Program-made: the position numbers and the translations under genes | Assembly (NCBI GenBank): GCA_009760885.1 | Contig: CM019719.1 | Coordinates: 25,661,084-25,725,083, forward strand | Length of the DNA: 64,000 bases | Source of the DNA: Achatina immaculata | Taxonomy: Eukaryota > Mollusca > Gastropoda > Stylommatophora > Achatinidae | Reading direction: 5' to 3' | Shown: positions 35,726-46,539 of the stretch, piece by piece | Layout: each line of letters opens with the position of its first letter | Position numbering within the stretch: the stretch's first letter is position 1 | Notes under the pieces: model-generated | Told to the model about the DNA's origin: nothing | The model's input: the letters and a program-made list of their open reading frames with translations, nothing else | Database searches by the model: none

Positions 35726-37440
35726 CTCATTTCAAATTCATATTAATTGGAATAATGACAAAATTTAAATATTCCTATTCAGTACATAAATTGGAATATT
35801 AATATTCTGAATCCCCAAATATATTTTAAGACTCCTTCAATATCAATACAAATTAATATTTCAGTTGCTGCAATTACATCTAATCTAAAATTGAAATATT
35901 TATCTGTGCATGCAGGCCGGAAGTTTTTATAAATAAAATTATGCTGCTCATGTGAACTTGTGGCACAGCTGACTTTTCTAAATGACTCAGAAATGATCAA
36001 ATATAAATGGGGAAAATGCTTCATTTTTCAGACTTTTGTGGTGCATACACAAAACAGCACACTACATCAACATGTCTGGCCAACTTTTCCTTCACAAAGA
36101 GCCAATAAATAATAGCTGAAATATTAAGATACCTCATAAATAATTTGAAACTGATAATCTGCCAGTCATGTTAACATGTATATAATTAAAAATAAATCTA
36201 CCTGTTCTGTTACAGGATAGTATCAACATACTAAAAGAACATATTTTCAGACAGTGGAAATAATTTTGTTAGCTACACATTATTTACAGCAATGGAAGAG
36301 CTGTTTAACCAGGCCCTGAACCAAGTCTACGACTGACATAAATCATTTACTGAATGAATTCCCCAAAGTTGTGAAGATGTCAGAAAACTGATTCTAAAAT
36401 CAAAAAGCAGTTTCTTTCAAACTTTATAGTCACTGGAATGGAAAGATATATATATATATATGTGGCAAAAGTTAAAAGCCAAAATACACTGGGGTTGCAT
36501 CCAGCTTTATACAAAGACAATACACATATACCACATTATACTGAAACACAAAAGTAACAGCTTAAAAAGAACCACAGTGAACTATAAGCAAAAGATAGTG
36601 GAGATGTTTGGATGAGTTGCTGTTTGGGTAATAACATTCAGCCAATATTTCAGACAACTGGTTGAAGGGAAAACAGTGATGGACTGGCACAGCTGAAAGA
36701 TTTTACTTCACTACACCAGCCAAAGATCTTGACATGACCGCCTGCTCATGTAGCAAGTGAAAGACTCTCCAGAGCAGCAGGTAATGCCTGATCATCAAGA
36801 AGAAACCAATATTTTAATAAGAGCTGAGCAGTTCATATTCCTGAAGTGGAACAGTGTTTCAATTATGTGTAAATTATGGGTTCTCTAAAATTCTCCTGCA
36901 CAACTTTGTGTGGTCAGCCATAAGTGATTAGTTCTTTCAAAACATTCTTTTAATATTCAAAATTTTCAACTGTTTCAACTTTTACCTTATGCTACATTGA
37001 TGGTTTATAACTAGTGTCTAGCATTTATTAAAACTTCAACAGTACACAAGACTAGGCATAAGAAATGAATAATTTTAAACATAATGTTAAGGTTCTTCTA
37101 ATACAGTAAACTCTCATTATAATGGACTTCAAGGGGATTAGCAAAACTTATATCCAGAGTCTGCAATATCCAAAATAAAAAATGAATGTATCCAGGACCA
37201 ACAGACCTTGTCCATTACTACCAAAGGTCCATTATGAGGGGATTTTACTGGTCCATTACAAGGGGATTTTACTGCATTCTTAGCAGCACTTTCATATTCA
37301 TACTTATATCAAGCATTTCTGTTTCTATAAATCCATTATTCATAGTTGAATTCAGTCACTCAGAAAATGAAACATTTTGGTATTTCAGAGAATACTAGAA
37401 AACCAGCAGTTGGTATATCTCTATATAAAATAAAATACTG
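35290..37440. other. AT-rich stretch, partly 3' flank of ABHD14
   Basis: No gene seen. Short (TA)n runs occur near 35,693-35,720 and 36,446-36,461. On the minus strand AATAAA at 37,024-37,029 is a plausible poly(A) signal for the ABHD14 gene, about 420 bases after its stop. Confidence 0.5.
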
Positions 37441-37444
37441 TGAA

Positions 37445-37633
37445 TCAAGCTTGACTGATCTGCTGTAGAAAGTAATACAACAGTTTATGCCAGGCATCAG
37501 GATTGTCCAGGTAGCATGCATGCCCAGCTCCTTCAATAGGAGCATACTGGCTATTTGGCAAGTTGTTCAAATCCTTGGTACTCACTTTCCCAATGCCTGT
37601 GTCTTCCGTGCCTACCACGTTGAGAGTTGGAAT
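37445..37633 (-). CDS. ABHD14: ABHD14-type alpha/beta hydrolase, exon 4 (C terminus)
   Basis: The acceptor attaaaagaacag stands just right of 37,633; the stop TGA is at 37,445-37,447. The exon encodes 62 residues: IPTLNVVGTEDTGIGK supplies the acid residue of the triad (the Asp in TED), and EGAGHACYLDNPDAWHKLL supplies the catalytic His. ABHD14B has the closely similar IVYGDQDPMGQ and GAGHPCYLDKPEEWH at these places. It joins in phase 0 with exon 3. Confidence 0.94.
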   Translation of the reverse strand: MPTLNVVGTEDTGIGKVSTKDLNNLPNSQYAPIEGAGHACYLDNPDAWHKLLYYFLQQISQA

Positions 37634-37806
37634 CTGTTCATTAAAAGACAAGAAAATATGCTCACCCTTCTAGCATGCATATCGTGACACAATATATCAA
37701 TGTTCCAGTAATATCAACAACTGACAAATGCAGATTTATTAACTGAACACCAAAAATACACCACACACACTGAATGTGTGATATTAGAACTATATAAAAT
37801 TGTACA

Positions 37807-38450
37807 TACGTAGAAGGAACAGCTGTTGATGAAGTAAACCAGTTTGCATACCTCGGCAGCTATACAGACCAGGATGGTGACACCAGGAAGGAAGTTAGAA
37901 TTAGAATTGCAAAAGCAGCATTGTCCTTCAAAAATCTTGAGAACATATGGAATTCAAAAGTTATAAGCACAAAAACCAAGTTAAGATTATTCAATTCAAA
38001 TGTAATATCCATACTCATTTATGCATGCAAAAGCTGGAAATCAACTAAAGAAACAGACAAGAAATTAGACTCTTTTGAAAACAAATGGCCCAGGAAAATA
38101 CTTGGTATAAACAGGAATGAATTCAAGAACAACACAGAGATAAGACAGATGAGAAAACAACAACCTGTCTCACGGGTGATCAGAAAAAGAAGATGAACAT
38201 ATCTAGGCCATGTGATGAGAAGAAACAATCAGAGAATACCAAAACAAGCTATCAAGTGGAATACAACAGGCCGAAGAAAAAGAGGTCGACCATGTGAAAC
38301 TCTAAAGAGGACATTGTTAAGAGAAGTCAGTTTAGTGGGCATAATGTCCCCTGATGATTTTGAAAAACTCGCTGAAAACAGGAAAACTAGGCAAACAACA
38401 ATGCGAGCCCTATGTGATGTTTAACAACATGGGAAGGATATAAGATAAAA
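37807..38450 (+). mobile_element. LINE fragment, second family, C-terminal part
   Basis: Plus-strand translation runs VNQFAYLGSYTDQDGDTRKE, IYACKSWKSTKETDKKLDSF, then after a stop HVMRRNNQRIPKQAIKW and GRRKRGRPCETLKRTLL, ending RALCDV. It finishes in gggaaggatataagataaa, a tail also present at 59,105-59,123. The copy sits inside intron 3 of the ABHD14 gene (between its exons 3 and 4), in the opposite orientation. Confidence 0.88.
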
Positions 38451-38534
38451 TGTACATCCTTGGGAATGTACACTCTGATACAGATGAATTCATTCACAGA
38501 CTGTCTGTTCTGGCAATCAGCTACACAGCTGAAA

Positions 38535-38715
38535 CACCTGTGTCAGGGTTGGTGAACCATAGCTCACCTATACCCTGTCCCACCTCTCTGTTGGTAGCCC
38601 CAGTAACAGGCCTAGCCTGGCTGACAGGGCAGGAATCACCATGGTCCCCATTGTGGTGGAGTCTGCTAAAGAAGTACTGCACACCCCCTTGCATTTTAAC
38701 TCCACTCGGAGACTG
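38535..38715 (-). repeat. Dispersed repeat, copy 2 (inverted)
   Basis: The reverse strand carries gcagactccaccacaatggg and the stretch around tagccaggctaggcctgtta, matching 61,300-61,370 and 63,310-63,380. A 14-bp minisatellite follows its end at 38,733. Confidence 0.8.
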
Positions 38716-38732
38716 AGAAGATAGCTCCCATG

Positions 38733-38990
38733 ACCTGCTCCCATGACCTGCTCTCATGACCTGCTCCCATGATCTGCTGCCATGACCTGATCCCATGATC
38801 TGCTCCCATGATCTGCTCCCATGATCTGCTCCCATGATCTGCTGCCATGACCTGCTGCCATGATCTGCTCCCATGATCTGCTCCCATGACCTGCTCCCAT
38901 GATCTGCTCCCATGATCTGCTCCCATGACCTGCTCCCATGATCTGCTCCCATGATCTGCTCCCATGATCTGCTCCTATGACCTGCTCCCA
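38733..38990. repeat. 14-bp minisatellite, about 18 copies
   Basis: The unit is catgatctgctccc with variants (acctgctccc, ctgctgc). It adjoins dispersed-repeat copy 2. All minus-strand frames are open through it. Confidence 0.95.
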
Positions 38991-39779
38991 AGCCCACACT
39001 ATGCTGTGCCTGAACACCTTCACAGATCAGCTGCAAAGAATGCCAGCCTGCATTTCCAGGGTGACAGAAGACAAGACAAGACATTCACAGACTCCATCAT
39101 CAATTTTCTTTCATACTTGAATGCATAAAATATTAATAAGCCTTTCTAATACGCATATCAGAATAAATACACAGTTCTTTCAAAAACTTATTTTAACCTT
39201 AAATACTGTTATAACAGAAAAAATTGAGTAAACTGATGGAGGTTTTTTTCTTAAATCAATTTCTAAATAACTACTACTCCCATCCACTTCTTAATCTATG
39301 AAACATATTTCACAGAACATAATGACATAATTTATGCATGAACAAGAAATGTGAATTTACCTCGACTCTCTTCATATGACATTCACTTTATTAAAGACAA
39401 AACACTTTTTTAAAAAATAAAATAATAACTTTCAAAAGGCTAGTAACAGAATACACTGCAGCAGCCATTCTGACGCAGACCGAGTCTATTTTGTTGCTTA
39501 TCATTGCTTTGGCAGTATCAGAGTTGTATTAGGTACATAAAGCATTTTAAGAGATTTTAGAAATAAAGTAAACACAACATACATTAATTTATATTGCTTT
39601 TATGACAACTAAATAGCAAACTAAAGGTGTGCTGAGTATTTGAGGACGTATATATGCCAATGTGCTCTCACTCAATTTATTACTGCACTGTCTTTTTTCA
39701 CAACAATATTATTCTACTTTTGTATTAATTATTTTTCTTGATGTCTTAATGTGTTTATTTTTTAAATAAAATTATATAT

Positions 39780-39990
39780 TTTTTGTTGATGTCTTCTTCT
39801 TCTTCTTCAGCTTTTCAAACTCACTGCTGCAGATAACGTTCGCCTCCACTCCTCTCTATTCCTAAACTTCTCTCTCTAGTTGGTGACATCAATTTTTTTT
39901 ATATCCTCTTTTATGTTGTCTTTCCATCTCTGTCTTGGTCTACCCCTTGGTCTTGTTTCCCTCATCTCTTGTGCATACATAATTTTGTTT
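39780..39990 (-). mobile_element. LINE 3'-end fragment
   Basis: The minus strand reads MREMRETRPRGRPRQRWKDN followed by IKEDIKKIDVTN, the basic GRPRxRWxD tail of LINE proteins, with a stop soon after. Old fragment inside the ABHD14 intron 3. Confidence 0.65.
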
Positions 39991-40155
39991 GTTGTTGATG
40001 TCTTAATATAATTAAATTATATCATAGATATGTAGATATGTTAAAACGTTTGTTATATTTGGATCAGTTTCAAGCATCCACATGAAGATATGGAACCAAA
40101 TGGACAGATTGGGGGGGGGGGGGATTTTCCGTCATCAAGAACTCTATCATCATAC

Positions 40156-40391
40156 CTGACTCTTTTTGTACTGGCTCACAAACTTTGATGTCAGCACAGG
40201 TGCCACTGGAACATATGCTGCAGCTCTGTCAGTGCTGGTTGCAGGTTCATTAAACAAAAATGGCAGAGAAAACTCCCCACTCATCGATGGTGATACAATC
40301 ACAGGTTTGTTCAGACCAAGCACTGGTATCAGTGCTCCAAGAAATGTCCCAGAATGCTCTGGTCCAGCTGTATTAAGGCTTTTGCCAAAAC
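40156..40391 (-). CDS. ABHD14: ABHD14-type alpha/beta hydrolase, exon 3 (nucleophile elbow)
   Basis: The acceptor tttggtatag lies right of 40,391 and the donor GTCAG|GTATGA left of 40,156. The exon encodes GFGKSLNTAGPEHSGTF, then KPVIVSPSMSGEFSLPFL, matching the ABHD14B elbow VVISPSLSGMYSLPFL with the nucleophile Ser in the middle of SPSMS. YVPVAPVLTSK matches FVPVAPICTDK. The Gly codon is split with exon 2; exit is in phase 0. Confidence 0.95.
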
Positions 40392-41054
40392 CTATACCAA
40401 ACATACAATAGTTAATACTGCGGAAAAAAATTTCAAAACATTATAAAGCATAAATTATGTAAAACAAACCAGGGCTGTATGGTCAGTATGCCAAATCATG
40501 GACTCAAATTCTATTTTTCTACTTTCCAAACCCAATTCTGTTCTGACTCCTTTATAAATGCTACATTTCTACAAACTCTGACTTTGAGTCTTCCAAATTT
40601 CTTTCATCTCCACAACCCTGGTACAAACTGCTCAAAGTATGAAAAAAAAAATGTCAATGAACCACGCAGACAACCAAAGTGTCATATACAAAAACTCATG
40701 GAGCCAGTATAAATATGGTGTACAGGTGGTACACTATTACAAGGACTGGCAACCAAACAATAATCATTTTCTATTTCTACATGCATGGTGTTCTCAGAAA
40801 CTGGATACTGCACTATCTGAGCATGACCAACAGCAGAGGATTTCATGTGTTTTTACATGTTGGTGGAGCTTTATGAGAAGCTTACCTTGTTAGGTTTGCT
40901 CCACAAAGTAAAGAAAATCACCACAGTCCCATTCATTCCTCATCTCATCCGATATCAGATTTCAAAACATTCATTACGGTTTCTGCTCCTAACATCCAAA
41001 GTTTTTAACTACATACCAATACAAAACAGGAACAGTGCTGCGGACACAAACACT

Positions 41055-41195
41055 GAGAGGGAGAGAGAGAGAGTTAGAAAGAGGGAGAGAGAGAGAGAGT
41101 TAGAAAGAGGGAGAGAGAGAGAGAGTTAGAAAGAGGGAGAGAGAGAGAGTTAGAAAGAGGAGAGAGAGGGAGTTAGAAAGAAGGAGAGAGAGTGG
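41055..41195. repeat. GA-rich low-complexity tract
   Basis: Runs of gagagaga with gttagaaagaggg interruptions every 24-31 bases. Intronic to ABHD14. Confidence 0.9.
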
Positions 41196-41422
41196 GTGGA
41201 TTGGTGAGAGTAGTGACTAAGTGAGTGAGTGGGTGAGCGAGCATAACACACAGAAGATTCACCACCAAAAGTCAACATAAAACAACAGATAAGATGAAAC
41301 AGATAAGTAAGAACAACATAGCAACAGTGAAATGTGCACATTACCTGTTTCACACCCCACTAAATCTTTCCCCACCAGATAATGGCAACACTAACCAAGA
41401 AGCCCAGCTGAAAGTCGCTCAC

Positions 41423-41588
41423 CTGGCAAGTCAACAGCTACAGCTCTATATCCCCAGTTTGCAACATGCAGCAAAGTCTCGATATCCACCCAGTTTTTAG
41501 AAGAGAACCTCATGCCATGCAACAGGAGAACATCAAGTGCGGGCTCTACATCTTTCTTTCTGGCCTGTTCTGTGTAGATCTTCAGAAT
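41423..41588 (-). CDS. ABHD14: ABHD14-type alpha/beta hydrolase, exon 2 (oxyanion-hole region)
   Basis: The acceptor cactggttag lies right of 41,588 and the donor TTGCCAG|GTGAGC left of 41,423. The exon encodes [17 protein letters not shown] and then [16 protein letters not shown], where LLLHG is the strand-3/oxyanion HG motif (ABHD14B has VLLLHGIRFSSETW), and [11 protein letters not shown], matching GYRAVAIDLPG. It enters in phase 0 and leaves in phase 1. Confidence 0.95.
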
Positions 41589-41835
41589 CTAACCAGTGAA
41601 AAAGTCATGTGAAATGTTCTAGTCATGAAAATATATTATTATAGCTTTTTTTTCCACAACCCAGAACTCGATGCCTTTGTTGAGTGTCCCTGGAGTTTTG
41701 ATCTTCTTTTCCTTGTTACTGAGGATCTGGGAGACCTTAAAGCACTGGCACAAGTCAAATGGTGAGCAGATTACAGAGGCTTGCTTTAATTCCCAGAATG
41801 GCCCACTTGACTTGACTTTTCTGATCACTAGGTTT

Positions 41836-42076
41836 ATGAGTTTTTACTCTTTCTCCCTTGTGCCAGATAGTGAAATGCACAAGTCTTCTCTCAGCTGCTC
41901 TATATCTCCATGGTGATGGAGGAGTTTTTACTCTTTCTCCCTTGTGCCAGATAGTGAAATGCACAAGTCTTCTCTCAGCTGCTCTATATCTCCATGGTGA
42001 TGGAGGAGTTTTTACTCTTTCTCCCTTGTGCCAGATAGTGAAATGCACAAGTCTTTTCTCAGCTGCTCTATATCTT
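41836..42076. repeat. 84-bp tandem repeat, 2.8 copies
   Basis: Starts of tttttactctttctccct at 41,841, 41,925 and 42,009 are spaced by exactly 84 bases, with near-identical units. Both strands are open by chance. It lies in ABHD14 intron 1. Confidence 0.95.
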
Positions 42077-43198
42077 AACAGTTTCCTTTTCTTGTTCGTT
42101 ACAGTGTATGCAGTATGGTGGGTGGTCAGCAATCACTGTGTGTAAGTGCTTATTGAGAGTGATGTGCCTTGTTCACAACCTGATGATTATGCATTGGTCT
42201 CTACAACATAAACTACTGAAGTGGTCTCCAGGGTTAGGCTTTGGCAGGCACTAGAATAGCCCAAGAATGAGGCCTCTTAGCTGACTCCACCCCACCTAGA
42301 TGGCTATGTTATTCACTAAACCTTTAGCTAAGCTTAAAAAACATAGGGTCTATCTGCAGGAGTACAACACAAAGATTGAACAGATATAAGGGGGCTCTGT
42401 TTCAGTCATCCTGAAGTGCTATATTCCTCAAACATTTTTGTTCTCAACACACAGACTTACAAATAGCACAACAGACAGATCCCAAATCAAACTGATTATG
42501 TGAAGTAACTTCTATCACAGCACTGGGTATTTGATTTAACTTAAAGATAATACATTAGGCACCACAGATACCATACTGAAAGACTATTATCCGTGATCTA
42601 ACTTGTTCTCATAACTGCACATAACACAATGTGTATAATAACACAAAACTGAATACAGATCGCAACTACTATTTATAAAGAAAATACCCCAGATATTTTT
42701 TTTTGTTATGAAGCAACATCAAGACCACCCCTGCCATTGAGAATATATCTGTATTCTACTGACAAATAATACCTAGGTTAAGGCAAACCCATGGCACAAG
42801 TGCTAAAGGTGACAAGCAGGCACATTTTTTCAGTTATGTGAAAAGCTAAAAATTGCACACTTCAAAATGCACTGTAAAATTCTTAATGGCATGTAAGGGA
42901 AGCTTTAAAAAAAAAAAAAAGTAAAGCATGTCTGGCATAAACCATCGCAAAGCTTTACCACATCTGACACTGGACTGTTACAACTCACCTATAGCATATG
43001 TCACATCCATTTCTACCATAAGTTATCATCTATCTCATGCACATGACATCACTCATCTCAAGCACAAGTTCACATAAACACATCCATCTCATGCACATAA
43101 TATCATTCATCACAACACAAGTTATCATACATCTTTAGCACAAGCTATCTGCTACCTATAACACATGTTACAACCAATTTTTTTTCCTGCAGTCTGAC

Positions 43199-43320
43199 CT
43201 TATCTGCAACTGGAACTTCGACTGTCTTCGACTCTTTTTTAATTGAAGATTCATCTAAATCTGGAGGTGATGGCAGTTGCTTGAAATCTATTGTTTTCTT
43301 ATCACCCGAAGCCATTGACT
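43199..43320 (-). CDS. ABHD14: ABHD14-type alpha/beta hydrolase, first coding exon
   Basis: The ATG is at 43,313-43,315 and the donor GATAAG|GTCAGA lies left of 43,199. The 39 codons begin MASGDKKTIDFKQLPSPPDL and end VEVPVADK, in phase 0 with exon 2. Joined to exons 2-4 this gives a 235-residue protein, between ABHD14B (210) and ABHD14A (271), with Ser, Asp and His of the triad all present. ABHD14B has been described as a cytosolic lysine deacetylase that transfers acetyl to CoA; the role here is inferred. No signal peptide or membrane anchor is seen. An acceptor-like ttcttacacag stands five bases before the ATG, so an upstream non-coding exon is likely. Confidence 0.88.
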
Positions 43321-43756
43321 CTGTGTAAGAAAGTGAGTTTATAAATCCTTATATCAAGTAATGTCACCGATTAACAGCAATACATGAGAGTGATATAGGT
43401 AGACTTAGACATGAAAATGCTTCATACCCTAGTATTCAGTGCACTGTGCTCTCATGGTTAGATTATATATGCTTGTCTTACTGGAGTACAATATCCAATG
43501 ATTCTCTTATTATGTTTGTTTCTTTCCTTCACATCTAAACTGCGTTGTCTACAATATTTTTCCATATTTTTTTAATGCAATGTTTTTATAAGCAGTAACT
43601 GTCAGCATTTATATTTTCATATAGTAATAAAGACTCTCTGTCCATTCTGTCAAGTATTATGTTCTGTGTGGTGCAATAAGATTGAAGTATGGTCTGTAAG
43701 ACGAAATATGATCACTACCTCCCTTCACAACATCTGTGTCTAGAAAGGTTGTTCTC

Positions 43757-44215
43757 ATTCATTCATTCATTTGCATGTCCCTTGTGGAACTTTGCCTCCC
43801 AAAAAGCTCTCCTGTAGGCCTCTTGGTTGTGAGCAAGATGGCCTGCTGCTGATGCATCCATTTGCAGATCATGAACGATGTCTTGCATCCATCTTCGTTT
43901 TGGTCTTCCTCTTTTTCTGTTTACCATTATGTATCCTTCCAATACGGTCTTCTCTAAATTATCATGACGTTTAATGTGTCCAAAATATTTAAGTTTTCTC
44001 TCTTTAATCCTCTTTATTAGCCAGTCTTCTTCAATATTAACCTCTTGTAGTATTGATATATTTGTTCTTTTTTGTGTCCACGATATTTGGAGAACTCTTC
44101 TGTAGCATTTACATTCAAAGGCATTTATGTGTTTCTCAGCTGTTTTGTTAAGTGTCCAGGTCTCACAGGCATATGTTGTGATGAGAAAGATGCATGCCCT
44201 TAAAAATCTCACTTT
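43757..44215 (-). mobile_element. RTE-like LINE fragment, C-terminal part
   Basis: The minus strand is open over about 150 codons: TTYACETWTLNKTAEKHINA, RRVLQISWTQKRTNISI, KYFGHIKRHDNLEK and RKRGRPKRRWMQDIV, to EAKFHKGHANE at the stop. It is a 5'-truncated copy of the same family as 32,468-34,754. It sits just upstream of the ABHD14 coding exon 1. Confidence 0.92.
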
Positions 44216-44857
44216 GTGAAATATGATGACGACTTGACTTTGTACCCGAAGGTTGGAAAAAAAATTGATGAAGCTTTTGAACTCTGGTGAAACAGAAACT
44301 GAATACAATAAAAAAAAGATGTGTACATAACCTGCCTGACTAGAAAAACGGAAAAGTGTTGCATCTTTTCCTGCTCTTTTGCCTCAACTACAGGTTTGCT
44401 GGCTTGCCCCAGCAACTCACTTGTCGCTATGTTGCTAGCACACCAACACTTTCACCCCAGCGCCTGCACGCATTTCCAGGAAGAAAGAACAAGATCACTG
44501 GATAGATAAACAAACGTGTTTGATAACAAATTACAAAGAAGAACAACACATGTGCCTACTTATTTTTCCTGCACAATAGTTACAGACCTCACACTGCCCC
44601 TTTTTACGTCTGCTAGGCCAGCAATGTTAAAAAACGTAACACAAGAAATAGCCGAGAAGATGTGACAACTTAAAAAGTGTTCACGGATCCATCCTTAGAA
44701 ACAAACTAAATATATAAACTAGAAAAAAGTAGGAACATCTTTATTATTTAATGAGCACGTTAAGTAATAAAGCTGTTGCTACTTTTTTCCTAGTTTTTAC
44801 AAGCTTATACTTGTATATTTTGTTATCACAGCTTTACTGCAGTGACTTCGTACATAG

Positions 44858-44858
<1 letters not shown>

Positions 44859-44919
<61 letters not shown>
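44859..44919. repeat. (TA)n microsatellite
   Basis: About 60 bases of uninterrupted TA dinucleotides. Confidence 0.97.
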
Positions 44920-45419
44920 TTTGTTTTGTACACATATACACTAGAGGTGTTCAGCCAGACAACCTTGACTGTATTACCCTTTTTTATGCAAATAACTTGC
45001 TACTGGCCGTAGTTCGTAAGCTATGTCTTATCTGTTAGTGAAAGTTTGTTTCGTGATTTCCACCACGCTTATATTTTTAAATACTCTGAGGAGGGCTACC
45101 AAATCATAACTTTTTTTTTTTTCGGGGGTGGGGGTCATTTTAATTAAAAAATGAAATTGAAAAAAAAATCTGGACTTTCTCATTTATTATGGAATATGGA
45201 ATTTTCGTATAATTTCTAGATTTCCATCAAACAGTCTACAGCATTTCAGGCATAAAGTCCATATCTTATTATATGTCTAAGATGCAGTTACAATACTCCG
45301 CACATTTTATCCAGTAAACAGCCAATGAAAATAAATACAAATAGTTATAGATACAAAAGAAAAACAAACAAAAATAACTATTACAGAGAACCAGCAAACT
45401 TTTGCTGCCACTTTCCTCT

Positions 45420-45603
45420 TTGTGGCCAAGCTGTCAGCCCTCGCCAAGGTAATATAGTGAGCAAAATCTCTGGTGGCTTTTTCCTGCTCCAGTTTTAGGA
45501 GGAGTCAGGTACTCATTTCTCCGGGCCGAGTCGAATCACCAACCTTCGCCATGAGGAATAAGCGGCAACCCACTTCTCAACCCAGGCAAAAAAAAAAAAA
45601 AAA
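45420..45603 (+). mobile_element. SINE-like element with A-rich tail
   Basis: Contains gccgagtcgaatcaccaacc and a downstream caacccacttctcaaccc, comparable to the tail of the element at 19,185. It ends in a run of about 18 A, as a retroposed element would. Confidence 0.6.
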
Positions 45604-45662
45604 ACACACAAAAGTTCAAGAAGCTGTTGTACTAATCGAAACAACTACCTAACTCCTAAGAT

Positions 45663-45943
45663 CAGGGTTTCTCAACTGGGGTTCCGCAGGACCATCGCGG
45701 TCCACAATAGATTGATACTGAAAAAAAAAAATCGTTTATGAACAGACCAGCAGAAGAAGATTAGTTTCTTCCAAAAGAAATGGTATTTAGTTTATGTATT
45801 CCTGCGCCTAAAAGTTATTGATCAGGTTAAAATGCTGTGACCTGTAAATATAATACTTTTTTTTTTCCTTACGCATGGTTCCTTGAGATCTGAAAATTAT
45901 TTCATATGTTCCTCCATGGTTAAAAACAGGCTGAGAAACACTG
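45663..45943. mobile_element. hAT-type non-autonomous element (diverged)
   Basis: The left end cagggtttctcaactgggg and the right end, reversed, cagtgtttctcagcctg form inverted terminal repeats like those at 24,849-25,126. Flanking 8-mers cctaagat and gcccagat agree at five positions, so the target duplication is only suggestive. Confidence 0.6.
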
Positions 45944-46196
45944 GCCCAGATTATCAGAGAAAGTACTATTATCAAAACCATGAATTAACTCTGAAAGATT
46001 GGCTACAATATGAAAGCTCGGCTTTGAAAGTCAAAGGTTTCTAGAAGTTAACTCTTAAACTCTATAACAGCAGTAACAGGATTAGTTGATCTTGCTGGCC
46101 TATGCGAATCGCTGCTTAGCGTGATGTCTGGGAAAAGTCTAGATAAAATGAAAAATAGCTTGCTATATGTACATCTTATATTTTTTGTATGTACTA

Positions 46197-46535
46197 CAAC
46201 ACATCAGGTATGGTGATATGCTGATTTTGCTGTGTACCAGAACACATCAGTTATGGTGATATGCTGATTTTGCTGTGTACCAGAACACATCAGTTATGGT
46301 GATATGCTGATGTTGCTGTAAACTAAAAGGCATCAGTTGGGGTGAAATGTTAATGTTGCTGTTATCTAGAACACTTCAGTTGCGGTGGAGTCCTAATGTT
46401 GCTGTGAACTAGAAAACACCAGGTACAATGACGTACTGATGTTGCTGTGTACTAGAACATATCAGTTTTGATGATGTGTTGATGTTGCTATGTACCAGAA
46501 CACATCAATTACAATGATGTGGAGATGTTGCTAAA
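46197..46535. repeat. Degenerate 43-bp minisatellite, about 8 copies
   Basis: The core acacatcagttatggtgata with tgctgattttgctgtgtac recurs, near-identical at the left and increasingly diverged to the right. Confidence 0.85.
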
Positions 46536-46539
46536 ACAG

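Larger units (their letters stand above)
44925..46195. other. Intergenic stretch with SINE-like and hAT-type copies
   Basis: No coding signal. It holds the SINE-like copy (45,420-45,603), the hAT-type element (45,663-45,943) and poly(T) tracts. Confidence 0.5.

Noticed and set aside
38521..39084. Gly/Ser/Asp repeat protein on the minus strand
   Set aside because: Translation of a 14-bp array plus a dispersed repeat; all three frames are open.
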